Source: Armatimonadota bacterium (lineage in GTDB: Bacteria; Armatimonadota; UBA5829). Taken from it: a stretch of DNA of 64,000 nt. Below the pieces are notes generated by a model. The model saw only the letters and a list, made by a program, of their open reading frames with translations, ran no database searches and was not told the DNA's origin. The stretch covers positions 4,509-68,508 of the forward strand of contig JAMCYN010000080.1 in assembly GCA_023474015.1 (NCBI GenBank). Direction: 5' to 3'. Below, one piece after another: positions 7,714 to 18,770 of the stretch (the stretch's first letter is position 1; each line of letters begins with the position of its first letter). The position numbers and the translations under genes were made by a program.

Positions 7714-8859
7714 TTGGCATACAAAGTTACCCTTATCCCCGGCGACGGCACCGGCCCCGAGATCACCGAGGCCACCCGGCGGGTTATCGACGCGACCGGC
7801 GTTGACATAGATTGGGAAGTAAAAGAAGCGGGCGTGGACGTGATGGACAAATACGGCACGCCGCTCCCCGATGAAGTCCTCGAAAGCATCAGACGGAACA
7901 AGATCGCCCTTAAAGGCCCCATCACCACCCCCATCGGCAAGGGCTTCCGCAGCGTGAACGTGGCTATGCGAAAGGAACTCGATCTATACTGCTGCCTGAG
8001 GCCGTGCAAGTATTACCCCGGCATTCGGTCGAAGTATTCCGACGTCGATCTGGTGATTGTTCGTGAGAACACCGAGGACCTATACGCGGGCGTCGAGTTC
8101 GACCTGGGCAGCCCGGAGGTTGCCGAGATCATCAGGATGAGCGGCGGCAAGATCCGCGAGGATTCGGCCATCTCGATCAAGCCGATCTCGATTACGGGCA
8201 CCCGACGGATCATCAAGCTTGCGTTCGACTACGCCATCGCCAACGGCCGCAAGAGCGTCACGGCCGTTTGCAAGGCGAACATTATGAAATACACCGACGG
8301 CCTGTTCTACAAGGTCGCGCGCGATGTCGCCAAAGCCTACGGCGCGATGTTCGAGTGGAGCGAGCTTGAGCCGGCCAAGGGCGACGAGACTCTCGCCGAC
8401 TGCGCGGGCAAGGCTTCGGGTATCGTCTACCAGGAGAGGCTGGTCGATAACATGTGCATGCAGCTCGTCCAGAAGCCTGAGCTATACGACGTGCTCGCGC
8501 TGCCGAACCTCTACGGCGATATTCTCTCGGACCTGTGCGCGGGGCTGGTCGGCGGCCTGGGCGTGGCCCCCGGCGCGAACCTGGGCGACGGCATCGCCCT
8601 CTTCGAGCCGACCCACGGCAGCGCGCCGAAATACACCGGCCAGAACAAGGTCAACCCAATCGCCATGATACTTTCGGGCATGCTGATGCTTCGTTATATG
8701 AAAGAAAACGCCGCCGCCGACAGGCTCGAGCGCGCCGTCGCGAAAGTCATCGCCGATGGCAAGGACGTGACATACGACATGAAGCCCAACCGCAACGACC
8801 CGACGGCGGTGGGGACGAGCCAGGTGGCGGATGCGATTATACGGGAGATGGGGAAGTAG
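7714..8859 (+). CDS. NAD-type isocitrate/isopropylmalate dehydrogenase family enzyme, probably isocitrate dehydrogenase
   Basis: A 381-residue beta-decarboxylating dehydrogenase. It starts at a TTG (7714) with GGAGG upstream; an earlier in-frame start lies within the promoter. It opens [16 protein letters not shown] and has [16 protein letters not shown], the catalytic Lys/Asp region [12 protein letters not shown] and [19 protein letters not shown]. The [15 protein letters not shown] stretch follows. The [10 protein letters not shown] segment favours isocitrate or homoisocitrate over isopropylmalate. It would supply 2-oxoglutarate. It is a single transcription unit with its own promoter. Confidence 0.88.
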   Translation: MAYKVTLIPGDGTGPEITEATRRVIDATGVDIDWEVKEAGVDVMDKYGTPLPDEVLESIRRNKIALKGPITTPIGKGFRSVNVAMRKELDLYCCLRPCKYYPGIRSKYSDVDLVIVRENTEDLYAGVEFDLGSPEVAEIIRMSGGKIREDSAISIKPISITGTRRIIKLAFDYAIANGRKSVTAVCKANIMKYTDGLFYKVARDVAKAYGAMFEWSELEPAKGDETLADCAGKASGIVYQERLVDNMCMQLVQKPELYDVLALPNLYGDILSDLCAGLVGGLGVAPGANLGDGIALFEPTHGSAPKYTGQNKVNPIAMILSGMLMLRYMKENAAADRLERAVAKVIADGKDVTYDMKPNRNDPTAVGTSQVADAIIREMGK

Positions 8860-8866
8860 TCCAGCG

Positions 8867-8901
8867 GATTATGAATTAGGGATTGTGAGCTATGAATGGG
8901 C
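8867..8901. repeat. Heptamer-period repeat (single arm)
   Basis: Five consecutive seven-base units GATTATG, AATTAGG, GATTGTG, AGCTATG, AATGGGC directly after the dehydrogenase stop. Confidence 0.55.
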
Positions 8902-8946
8902 GGCGAGCTGATGTTCGTCGCCCTACGAGCGTAAACGAGGGGTGTG

Positions 8947-10065
8947 ATGAGGGTCTTCATTCTTGGTGCTGGCTTTTCCAAAGAGGCGGGCTATCCTTTG
9001 GCAAACCAACTGCTCTCCGAAGCAGGGTGCGCTTTCGCAGATTCGTTTGAGTTTGACTGCAAGAGCAGATGGGCTGCGTTTGAGTCTTGGCTGGAGCAAT
9101 TGAGGACCGCCGATGGACCATTAGGCACGATTTCATCTTGCGGCAACCCGGAGTACTTGCTGACGTATCTGGACCTAGCAGCGATGTCGGCAGAATCCAG
9201 ACAACAAGAGTTATACACAGAGGCTTGGCAGGCCGAGAGAGACAACTCAGCAGATGCCACGCGGAAGGATCATGATCTTCATGTGTTTACTGAGCGCCCC
9301 AGAGACGTAGAACTCCGTCACAAGAAGACGCTTCTGGAGGCGATCTGGTACTATTTCGGGAAACGCCATCACTACGATGAAGAAAGCCCAGCCTTAAACG
9401 CAACCGACTCATCTTACCGCAGGTTCTTTTCCGATCACGTATCTGCGGGCGATGTGGTCGTGACTTTCAACTACGATACGGTTGCAGAGCGATGCCTGTC
9501 GAGGGTATATAAGTGGTCGCCGATCGACGGCTACGGGTTTATAGCGCAAGTGCGCCGTCCGGGTCTCCTCTTTGGTGGTCCCTGTCCAGCGCGTTCTCCT
9601 GTCAAGGTTCTGAAGCTGCACGGTTCATATGGATGGTACGGAACACGCAAGGGCATTGCTCTGGAGCGCGGTTTCCTGTCTGACCTCGGGATCATCGAAG
9701 CCCACCATGCGGTTTGTGTGCCATCCTATAGTTGGGAGAAGCTCGTTCTCTTGCCCTCCTTCGCTAAGTCGATAAGTAGCCCTACCATGGCAGCCGTCTG
9801 GGCAAAAGCCGCGCGAGCCTTTAAGAAGGCGGATGAAGTCGTAATAGTGGGTTATAGCCTCCCACCCGCAGACTCTGCCGCAGGGAGTCTTCTTGCCACT
9901 AGCCTTCGCGGACGCAGGCGCCCCGTGGTCGTCGTTGACAAGGCGCACGAACTCAAGATACTGCCCGCATACAAGAAAGTACTGGACCGTACTCCAATTC
10001 ACCGCAGAGAGTGTTTTGGTGAATGGGTGGACAATGGTTGCCCCACGCTTGACGGATCTGTCTAA
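8947..10065 (+). CDS. Stand-alone SIR2-like domain protein, possible NAD-dependent defence effector
   Basis: 372 residues. It starts with a Rossmann-type loop MRVFILGAGFSKEAGYPLA. Near residue 175 is VVVTFNYDTVAE, and near 225 LKLHGSYGW. The Asn of TFNYD and the His of KLHGS match the catalytic Asn and His of SIR2-like NADases. A late VVIVGYSLPPADS segment closes the fold. Such proteins, alone or with partners, are often anti-phage NAD-depleting effectors, but no partner gene lies beside it. It has visibly lower GC and different codon use than its neighbours, suggesting transfer. Its stop overlaps the opposing dehydrogenase gene by four bases. GTG at 8944 is an alternative start; GAGGGG precedes both. 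Confidence 0.72.
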   Translation: MRVFILGAGFSKEAGYPLANQLLSEAGCAFADSFEFDCKSRWAAFESWLEQLRTADGPLGTISSCGNPEYLLTYLDLAAMSAESRQQELYTEAWQAERDNSADATRKDHDLHVFTERPRDVELRHKKTLLEAIWYYFGKRHHYDEESPALNATDSSYRRFFSDHVSAGDVVVTFNYDTVAERCLSRVYKWSPIDGYGFIAQVRRPGLLFGGPCPARSPVKVLKLHGSYGWYGTRKGIALERGFLSDLGIIEAHHAVCVPSYSWEKLVLLPSFAKSISSPTMAAVWAKAARAFKKADEVVIVGYSLPPADSAAGSLLATSLRGRRRPVVVVDKAHELKILPAYKKVLDRTPIHRRECFGEWVDNGCPTLDGSV

Positions 10066-11105
10066 TCACTAACCACCACAACCGCACGCACCAACCCATC
10101 CCCCTTCGTCGCCGCCAACTCCAGCGCCTTACCGGCATCTTCCAGCGAGAAGTGATGCGTCGCGTAGGACTTCACGTCCACTTTCCCCTCAGCCACCATC
10201 TCAATCGACTTTTCAGTTGTCAGGTTGCTTCGGCGCACGAAGATAGCCGTAAGCTGCTTGCGGCGGGAGGCCGATGCGTCGAACTGATACGTATCATCAT
10301 CCGGGATGCCGATGATCATGACCTTTCCAAGCACTCTGGCCATTCGGCTGGATTGCAGCACGGCTTCGGAGTCGCCCGCGCACTCGAACACGGCATCCGC
10401 GCCCCGGCCGCCGGTCAGCCTTTTGACTTCCTCAACGGCGTCCGACGCCAACGGGTCAATCGCATCGCACGCGCCGAGTTTTATGGCAAGCTCCCGCCGG
10501 GCGGCAATCGGCTCGCTCACGATTATTCGCCTTGCGCCCGCGACTTTCGCCGCCTGCACGGTCGAGAGTCCTATCGCCCCCGCGCCCAGGACCACCACCG
10601 TATCCTCCGGCTTCAGTTCAGCCAACTCGACCGCATACACGCCCACGGCCAGCGGCTCGACCATGGCCGCGTCGTCGAACGAGACGGAATCGGGAATCCT
10701 CAGCGCAAGGCTAGCGGGCCAGGTGACGTAATCCCGGAAGCAGCCGTCGGTCGGAGGCGTGCCGAAGAACGGGATGCCCGGGCACACATTGTAGTGCCCC
10801 GCCTTGCAGGACTCGCACTCCATACAGGGCTTGGCAGGCTCGATCGCCACCCGATCACCGACCGCCAGCCCCCGCACGCCCTCGCCGAGCGCCGAAATCA
10901 CCCCCGACGCTTCATGGCCCAGCACAATCGGGTCGGATATAACCGTGCTCCCGATCCTGCCATCACGATACCAGTGCACATCCGACGCGCACACGCCGAC
11001 AGACATGATCCGAATCTGAACCTCTCCCGGCCCTGGCCGAGGCTCCGGCTCCTCGTGCATCCTGAGATCGAGTGGAGAATGTAGCCTCAAACATCGCATT
11101 GCCAA
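10062..11105 (-). CDS. Zinc-dependent medium-chain alcohol/sorbitol dehydrogenase
   Basis: A 347-residue MDR-family enzyme. The catalytic zinc site is given by GVCASDVHW and LGHEASG. The structural zinc lobe is CMECESCKAGHYNVC. The Rossmann motif is VVLGAGAIGLSTVQAAK. The HEASG and pre-lobe sequences resemble L-iditol/sorbitol and threonine dehydrogenases, so a polyol or sugar alcohol is the likely substrate. Start is a TTG (11105) with GGAAGG six bases away; an ATG two codons on is possible. It converges on the SIR2-like gene. Confidence 0.88.
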   Translation of the reverse strand: MAMRCLRLHSPLDLRMHEEPEPRPGPGEVQIRIMSVGVCASDVHWYRDGRIGSTVISDPIVLGHEASGVISALGEGVRGLAVGDRVAIEPAKPCMECESCKAGHYNVCPGIPFFGTPPTDGCFRDYVTWPASLALRIPDSVSFDDAAMVEPLAVGVYAVELAELKPEDTVVVLGAGAIGLSTVQAAKVAGARRIIVSEPIAARRELAIKLGACDAIDPLASDAVEEVKRLTGGRGADAVFECAGDSEAVLQSSRMARVLGKVMIIGIPDDDTYQFDASASRRKQLTAIFVRRSNLTTEKSIEMVAEGKVDVKSYATHHFSLEDAGKALELAATKGDGLVRAVVVVSD

Positions 11106-11170
11106 ATACAGCCTTCCTATCGTCTATCTGCCTGTAGAATAGCGCGATAAGGGTGCGGTGTCAAACCCGA

Positions 11171-11331
11171 AGGGAGGGAACAGGGAATAGGGAATAGGGA
11201 ACAGAAGGGAAGAGACCCGTTCGCCCAGCCCCCTTCTCTGTTCGTCCGGATTTGAAATCCGGGACGGCAGGGCAATCTGGGGATTTCTAATCCCTCCCTT
11301 CCCTTCTGTTCCCTGTTGCCTATTCCCTGCC
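11171..11331. repeat. Heptamer-period inverted repeat
   Basis: The left arm carries four heptamers GGGAACA, GGGAATA, GGGAATA, GGGAACA (11176-11203) beside GAAGGGAG. The right arm (about 11296-11327) has CTCCCTTCCCTTC then TGTTCCC, TGTTGCC, TATTCCC. Smaller hairpins lie between them. The arms can pair with each other. Confidence 0.75.
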
Positions 11332-11345
11332 ATCTCTGGTATATT
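11316..11345 (+). promoter_or_regulatory. Predicted promoter for ndk
   Basis: TTGCCT (11316-11321), 18 bases, TATATT (11340-11345). The -35 lies inside the right arm of the heptamer repeat. Confidence 0.5.
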
Positions 11346-11386
11346 CTTCTGGGCGCACTTGCCCAAGCACAAGCAAGGAGTATGAA

Positions 11387-11797
11387 GTGGAAAGAACGTT
11401 CATAATGGCCAAGCCCGACGCCGTCAGGCGCAAGCTGGTCGGAGAGATCATCAGCCGGATCGAGAAGAGGAATTTCGATATAGTCGCGATGCGAATGCTC
11501 ACGCCGAGCCGCGAACTGGCCGAGGAGCATTATGCGGTCCATAAGGGCAAGCCGTTCTACGCGCCGCTGGTGGAGTTTATGACTTCCGGCCCCGTGGTGG
11601 CGATGGTTGTCGAGGGAGAGAACGCGGTAAAGCTGATGCGCAATATGATGGGCGCGCTCAAACCCGAGGAGGCAGCTTCAGGCACGATCAGGGGAGACTA
11701 CACCGTCAGCGTGGGTGAGAACCTGATCCACGGCTCCGATTCGCTTGAAACCGCAGCTGTCGAGATCAAGCTGTGGTTCCCCGACCTTTGTTCCTAG
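11387..11797 (+). CDS. ndk: Nucleoside diphosphate kinase
   Basis: A 136-residue protein beginning at GTG with AAGGAG six bases upstream. It has the family start ERTFIMAKPDAVRR and the active-site loop NLIHGSDS with the phosphate-accepting His115. It balances NTP and dNTP pools by moving gamma-phosphates between nucleotides. Length is normal. The last 32 bases overlap the end of the opposing STAS gene, so the two transcripts converge. Confidence 0.97.
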   Translation: MERTFIMAKPDAVRRKLVGEIISRIEKRNFDIVAMRMLTPSRELAEEHYAVHKGKPFYAPLVEFMTSGPVVAMVVEGENAVKLMRNMMGALKPEEAASGTIRGDYTVSVGENLIHGSDSLETAAVEIKLWFPDLCS

Positions 11798-12170
11798 CCG
11801 CGCCGGCCCTTATCTCCGCCGTGGCTGCTTCGAGGTTGTCCAGACAACACAGGTCACGGTCGATGCGGGTCAATTGGAGGATCTTAGTAAGCAGCCCGTG
11901 ACATCCGATCAGACACATTTGCCTTCCGGACTCGTGCAGGGCGTTCCTGGTCGAGAGTATCGCGCCGACGCCCGTACTGTCGACGTAATCGAGAAGATGC
12001 ACATCCATAACGGTGTGCTTACCTTGCTTGATCACCCTTTGCATATCAGCCAGGAATCCCGGCACGGACGATGCGTCCAGCTCTCCGCACAGAAACACCA
12101 GGGATATGTCACGGTCGTCCAGGTCGCTCGTCCAGGTGGTAAAGATTTCTTCGCTCTCGGGAACAGGCAT
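11766..12170 (-). CDS. STAS-domain anti-sigma-factor antagonist
   Basis: A 134-residue single STAS domain. It has FLCGELDASSVPGF and the phosphorylatable loop LDYVDSTGVGAIL with Ser65. In the SpoIIAA/RsbV family an RsbW-type kinase phosphorylates this serine, and the dephosphorylated form frees a sigma factor. No kinase is adjacent. A PAS-PAS protein with an RsbW-like ATPase at 51177-52568 is in the same window but is only a speculative partner. The C-terminal 11 codons overlap ndk on the other strand. Confidence 0.88.
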   Translation of the reverse strand: MPVPESEEIFTTWTSDLDDRDISLVFLCGELDASSVPGFLADMQRVIKQGKHTVMDVHLLDYVDSTGVGAILSTRNALHESGRQMCLIGCHGLLTKILQLTRIDRDLCCLDNLEAATAEIRAGAARNKGRGTTA

Positions 12171-12256
12171 ACCGCACCCCCCAATCTCATCCTCAATGTT
12201 ACCGGATTACCAGCCTGGCTAAACCTTCTGCTTGCTTACGCTTGAAAATAGCCACG

Positions 12257-12289
12257 GTTGTTGCTTCGGCTGCCTGCAATCGAAGCAAT
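12257..12289. repeat. Partial copy of dispersed repeat C
   Basis: GTTGTTGCTTCGGCTGCCTG followed by CAATCGAAGCAAT. It matches the 3' hairpin of the longer units at 44546-44631 and 45609-45694. Confidence 0.5.
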
Positions 12290-12291
12290 AA

Positions 12292-12334
12292 ATATATAAC
12301 ATAAAGCGCCGGGCAACGTTATGCTGCCCAGCGC
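12292..12334 (-). terminator. Intrinsic terminator of the small acidic protein gene
   Basis: On the minus strand GCGCTGGGCA and TGCCCGGCGC form a strong stem with one G-U pair, followed by TTTATGTTATATATT. It lies 25 bases past the stop at 12359. Confidence 0.75.
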
Positions 12335-12358
12335 CCAAGTCTCATCGTCCGCCGGTCG

Positions 12359-12625
12359 CTATGCCGCGACTTTTGCGGACTTCCTACCGTGCCGGCCTCT
12401 ATTCAGAGGGGCCAGCGTCAACTCCCTTATCCTGCGAGCACGATAGTTCCGCTCATAAGCGGCGAACCGGCGCTCGATCTCCACCCTCGTTTGGCTCGAG
12501 TAAATATCCTCTTGCTCTTCTTCCTCGGGATCGATTTCGACATTTTCCTCTATACGGTTTTCGTATTCAGTTGTGTCTTCGCAGGCTGCGGGAGTCTCGA
12601 TAAGCTCGGTATAATTGTGAGCCAT
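12359..12625 (-). CDS. Small hypothetical protein with acidic N-half and basic C-half
   Basis: 88 residues. It starts MAHNYTELIETPAACED, passes an acidic run VEIDPEEEEQEDIY, and ends in an Arg/Lys-rich stretch RNYRARRIRELTLAPLN..GRKSAKVAA. It has no signal peptide, membrane segment or recognised domain. GGGAGG lies nine bases before the ATG, and it has its own promoter and terminator, so it is very likely a real, separately expressed gene. The charge split suggests a nucleic-acid or protein binding role, which is only a guess. Confidence 0.7.
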   Translation of the reverse strand: MAHNYTELIETPAACEDTTEYENRIEENVEIDPEEEEQEDIYSSQTRVEIERRFAAYERNYRARRIRELTLAPLNRGRHGRKSAKVAA

Positions 12626-12698
12626 CTCAATTGCCTCCCTTCCACGATATTAATTATCGGACGCCATTTCGGACTGCCTAGTTCCAGGCGAGCGCTAT

Positions 12699-12726
12699 AT
12701 TATACACTATACGCGCAAGTGTGAAA
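12699..12726 (-). promoter_or_regulatory. Predicted promoter for the small acidic protein
   Basis: Reverse strand reads TTTCAC, 16 bases, TATAAT about 74 bases before the start codon. Confidence 0.45.
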
Positions 12727-12825
12727 CATCTCATGGACTACGTCCTCCCCGCGTACTTCGCACACTTCAGCCGAATTTCTTGACTTCCCCCTCTCCCCCC
12801 TCCTATAATCAAGATGTCGATACCA

Positions 12826-12858
12826 AGATGCTTCGGGAAGCTTTTCACCCCGAAGCTT
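12826..12858. repeat. REP-like palindrome, second copy
   Basis: AGATGCTTCGGGAAGC then TTTTCACCCCGAAGCTT. It differs from 1351-1382 at about one base over 32. Confidence 0.75.
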
Positions 12859-12933
12859 GCCTGTCTCCGAAGGTTAGCGTCGGCGAGAAAAGCCTTCCGA
12901 CGCATATCTTATACACGCTCTAAGTTCACGATC

Positions 12934-12969
12934 TGACGGAACTCTCCAATCGATTGGGCGGTTCCGTTA
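12934..12969 (+). promoter_or_regulatory. Leader hairpin upstream of leuS
   Basis: TGACGGAAC (12934-12942) pairs with GTTCCGTTA (12961-12969) around an inner CCAATCGATTGG palindrome. It lies 32 bases before the leuS start. No T-box AGGGTGG..ACCGCG sequence was found, so any control by this hairpin is unproven. Confidence 0.45.
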
Positions 12970-13000
12970 GTTTCTCTATGTACGGGGGTATACACAAGAG

Positions 13001-16012
<3,012 letters not shown>

Positions 16013-16085
16013 GGCGCTTGCGTGAGGCGCGTCCTGGGGTGCAATAGCCGCCTCGGACGCTCGGCAACTGAAAGGTGTCAATCCT

Positions 16086-16862
16086 GTGGACGATAAGATG
16101 GAGTCACTTCACGACGCTGAAAGACAGGCAGCGGAAACGCTGGGAGAAGAACTCAAGGATCATCTATCTGCTTGCATGCACTCCGTCGACGTGATCGCAA
16201 TGGCTGTTCAGGAGGCTCCCGAAGTTCCTGAAAGAAAAGTCAGCCGTGCGAGACACGCTGCGACTAGCCTCATGGTGCGACTGTGCAACGACCTGCGCTG
16301 TGCTGCTCTGCTGGCATCGCGAGGCTACGCAATGCAGGCAGCTTCTCTGGTATCCTGTGCTTACGAGGTATCATTCGCCGTCGCGGCTATCGCCGATGAC
16401 GAGAATGCCGCGAGAAGATGGATAGAGCACGCCGATCCCGTCCACTCGTTTGACAGCGTGCTTGAACTTACGCGCAAGGGCCTACAAAACCTGAAGGCTC
16501 CCGACTTTGAAGCGCAGGTAGACCGTGACTACCGGACGTTCCGTCAGCTGTGCTGGGCAAAACATGCTAACCCGCTTCTGCAACAGGAAGTCGGATTCTT
16601 TGCCGATGAACACGCGATTTACGCTATGAACGGGCCAGACTGTTCAGAGCAGGCAGTAAGGATAACCTGGTTTGCGATGGATTATGCGTGCAGGCTTGCT
16701 TACATTGCGCTGGCCAGTTTTATCAGCAATCACCTGCCCTACGATGCATGCACCAGTGTGGTTGAGGCGGCACACAAGATTGGGGAAAGTCGGCATTCTC
16801 TACAAGCTCGGGCAATCGAGCGTTGGGGCTCGGAGGATCCTTTTCCAGAGAACAAGTGGTAG
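16086..16862 (+). CDS. Hypothetical, mostly helical protein
   Basis: 258 residues from a GTG with AAAGGTG eight bases upstream. No domain is firmly recognised. The middle part LCNDLRCAALLASRGYAMQA, then a segment ending YEVSF and later RRWIEHADP, resembles the helical pattern of DUF5677-type or HEPN-like proteins. That is a weak similarity. Seven Cys residues are scattered without a zinc pattern. GC is lower than in leuS. It may be accessory. No membrane segment or signal peptide was seen. Confidence 0.6.
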   Translation: MDDKMESLHDAERQAAETLGEELKDHLSACMHSVDVIAMAVQEAPEVPERKVSRARHAATSLMVRLCNDLRCAALLASRGYAMQAASLVSCAYEVSFAVAAIADDENAARRWIEHADPVHSFDSVLELTRKGLQNLKAPDFEAQVDRDYRTFRQLCWAKHANPLLQQEVGFFADEHAIYAMNGPDCSEQAVRITWFAMDYACRLAYIALASFISNHLPYDACTSVVEAAHKIGESRHSLQARAIERWGSEDPFPENKW

Positions 16863-16934
16863 AATCGCGCCTCATACCCCCGGCAAAAGTACGGAACAAT
16901 ACCTTCAAACGCCCCCAAGCCCAGGTGACCTACC

Positions 16935-17120
16935 ATAATCGAACCGATCTCACGTGACAGCGCGGCATATCCCATATGCGCGGTTCAGACGCAGGCATCG
17001 AAGGCCCAACTGGATGCCCAGGTCCAGATGCTCAGCAAGGCGATGGATACGCAGTCCGTTGCTCTCGTGAAGTTCCTGCAGGACATGGGCATAGGGAACA
17101 GCATCGACGCCACCGCGTAG
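16935..17120 (+). pseudogene. Short YjfB-like (putative motility protein) reading frame lacking a normal start
   Basis: Reading back from the TAG at 17118 gives QTQASKAQLDAQVQMLSKAM, then DTQSVALVKFLQDMG. This resembles the small YjfB family, which has the pattern ..AQTQ..S..LLKKAMDTQ...LL. About 14 residues precede it, the usual spacing, but the codon expected to be the start is ATA, placed six bases after AGGTGA. Either ATA is used, which is rare, or an ATG was lost and this is a recent pseudogene. Total length would be 61 residues. Family members sit near flagellar genes; none are seen here. Confidence 0.5.
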
Positions 17121-17129
17121 CACCCCTTC

Positions 17130-17157
17130 AATCCAAAATCCCAAATCCGCAATCGAC
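17130..17157. repeat. Heptamer-period repeat (single arm)
   Basis: AATCCAA, AATCCCA, AATCCGC, AATCGAC after CCCTTC. The last unit reaches the stop codon region of the opposing isomerase gene. The heptamer is close to that at 7622-7642. Confidence 0.65.
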
Positions 17158-17943
17158 TCAGTCTCCCGCCTCGGTCTTATCCCACAGCTTCTTGAGCTTC
17201 TCTCTGCTCATGACCAGGTAGTCGTCGTCATCGCCGAAGACCTCGACGGTGATGGTGCCGTCGTAGCCGACGTTCTTGAGAGCCTTCACGATCTTCAGCC
17301 ATTTGATATTGCCCACCCCCAACGGAAGGTGCATATCATCGTGACCGCCTCGGTTATCGGAGACGTGCACGTGAGCCAGGCGCTCACCGAAGTGGGCTAG
17401 AAGCTCCTCGCTGTGGTTGTAGGGGCTGTCGAGGTTGGCGTGGCCCGCGTCCAACAGGAACTTCGCCCCCGGCACCGCCTCGAGTATCGGCTTGATCTGG
17501 GACACGCGGCTGAAGTTGGGCATGTTCTCCATCATTATGGTCATTCCTATCTTGTCCGCGCTGTCCACAAGCCGCGACAGGCCCTCGATGTTCTGGGCAA
17601 TGACCCACTCTTCGTCGTGGAGCGGGACCCGCATGTAGGGGTGGAGGTTCATCTTATCGGCGCCGAGGTCCTTGAACACTCTCAGGCAGCGTTCCAGCTC
17701 CTTGATCGCCAGTTCCCTGAGGTCCGGAAACGGCGACGCGACAGGCAGATACCACGCCGTGTGACCCACGATCCCGAGGTTCGCCGCCGCCAGAGCCTTG
17801 GAGACGCGCCCCGTATCGAGCGTAGCGGAATAAGTCTGCTCCGGCTCAAGAGTGAGATCGATAAACTCGAAACCAAGGTCCGACATCATCGAGATCTCCT
17901 CGAAGATATCGACCATGGGATTATTCATCGCGCCAAACTGCAT
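17158..17943 (-). CDS. Sugar phosphate isomerase/epimerase-like TIM barrel (AP endonuclease 2 superfamily)
   Basis: About 261 residues from the ATG at 17943, where the protein reads MQFGAMNNPMVDIFEEI; GAGGG lies nine bases upstream. A start at 17976 is possible but would overlap the upstream gene more. Typical segments are FEFIDLTLEP, MTIMMENMPN, FLLDAGHANL, LAHVHVSDNRGGHDDMHLPLG with metal-binding Glu, Asp and His, and TITVEVFG. This is the xylose-isomerase-like fold of IolE/IolI, DTE and related enzymes. The substrate is unknown. It overlaps the nucleotidyltransferase stop by 23 bases, suggesting coupling. Confidence 0.82.
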   Translation of the reverse strand: MQFGAMNNPMVDIFEEISMMSDLGFEFIDLTLEPEQTYSATLDTGRVSKALAAANLGIVGHTAWYLPVASPFPDLRELAIKELERCLRVFKDLGADKMNLHPYMRVPLHDEEWVIAQNIEGLSRLVDSADKIGMTIMMENMPNFSRVSQIKPILEAVPGAKFLLDAGHANLDSPYNHSEELLAHFGERLAHVHVSDNRGGHDDMHLPLGVGNIKWLKIVKALKNVGYDGTITVEVFGDDDDYLVMSREKLKKLWDKTEAGD

Positions 17944-18652
17944 ATCTGTCGGCCCTCTGGTGTAACCATGGATCAAGGATCTGTTCTCTATCGACCTCCG
18001 GCGGGTGCTCCCAGTAGTCTCTTCGCCGGAAAATGAGTTCTTCCCGGACGTGCTTCGGCACGCAAGCCACCGACTCCGGGTGCTGCCAGTCGAAGACGTC
18101 TATCAGGCCGGCAAGCAGGAGCCAGTGCTCCGCGAGCAGCCCGAGAAGGCGGTTCCAGTCGATGCCGCGGCACTGCGACCTAATTACCCGCATCACGTCC
18201 GGCCAGTCGCAGCGGTCCCGGTTGATCACAAACGACTTGATCCAGACGACCTCTTCCAGCGGAAGGAACTTAACGTCGACGCCGAGAAATCGGCCTTTGG
18301 GAGCGCGATCCAGCCAGTCTCGCGTCACATAATTGGCGAGATTGGCGAGACGCCATATCAAATCGACTATCATCGACTCCCTGCCCGCATGGTATATCCA
18401 CTCACGGTCGCCTTTCGCCTGCTCTCCCAGGTCGTGAAAGCCCGCCTTTTCCAGCGCCTCGGCCGCGCGTTCGAGGTCCTCGTGGACTATATATACGTCG
18501 ATATCATGCGTATCGCGCCACCAGTTGGTATAGTAATACACCGCGAACGCGCCGCCGAGCATAAAGTCCACCTCGGCATCGGTCAGCGCAACCAGCGCGT
18601 GGGTGTAGAGTTCTTTGTGTTCATCACTGAGCAGGCCGAGCTTTTCGTTCAT
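17921..18652 (-). CDS. Nucleotidyltransferase-fold protein
   Basis: 243 residues. The segment FMLGGAFAVYYYTNWWRDT followed by HDIDVYIVHEDLERAAEAL shows the GG..A....R.T.DID pattern of minimal nucleotidyltransferases (NTP_transf_5 and AbiEii-related). The metal-binding Asp pair lies in HDIDVYI. The rest, including VDLIWRLANLANYVTRDW and LPLEEVVWIKSFVINRD, fits the family substrate lobe. Targets range from tRNA and antibiotics to unknown molecules. No antitoxin-like partner precedes it; instead it sits directly upstream of the TIM-barrel gene. Confidence 0.75.
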   Translation of the reverse strand: MNEKLGLLSDEHKELYTHALVALTDAEVDFMLGGAFAVYYYTNWWRDTHDIDVYIVHEDLERAAEALEKAGFHDLGEQAKGDREWIYHAGRESMIVDLIWRLANLANYVTRDWLDRAPKGRFLGVDVKFLPLEEVVWIKSFVINRDRCDWPDVMRVIRSQCRGIDWNRLLGLLAEHWLLLAGLIDVFDWQHPESVACVPKHVREELIFRRRDYWEHPPEVDREQILDPWLHQRADRYAVWRDE

Positions 18653-18770
18653 ATCGCTATACTGATACCCTGCCGCTCACGCGTAGAAACGAGTTAGGCG
18701 CGAAAAAAGCTTGAGTTAGTTTCACGGCGAATGTTGCGCGGTCATGCCCGATAACCAACCTGCATCTCAA

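Noticed and set aside
12750..13000. T-box riboswitch upstream of leuS
   Set aside because: No AGGGTGG or ACCGCG antiterminator sequence; only a plain hairpin was seen.
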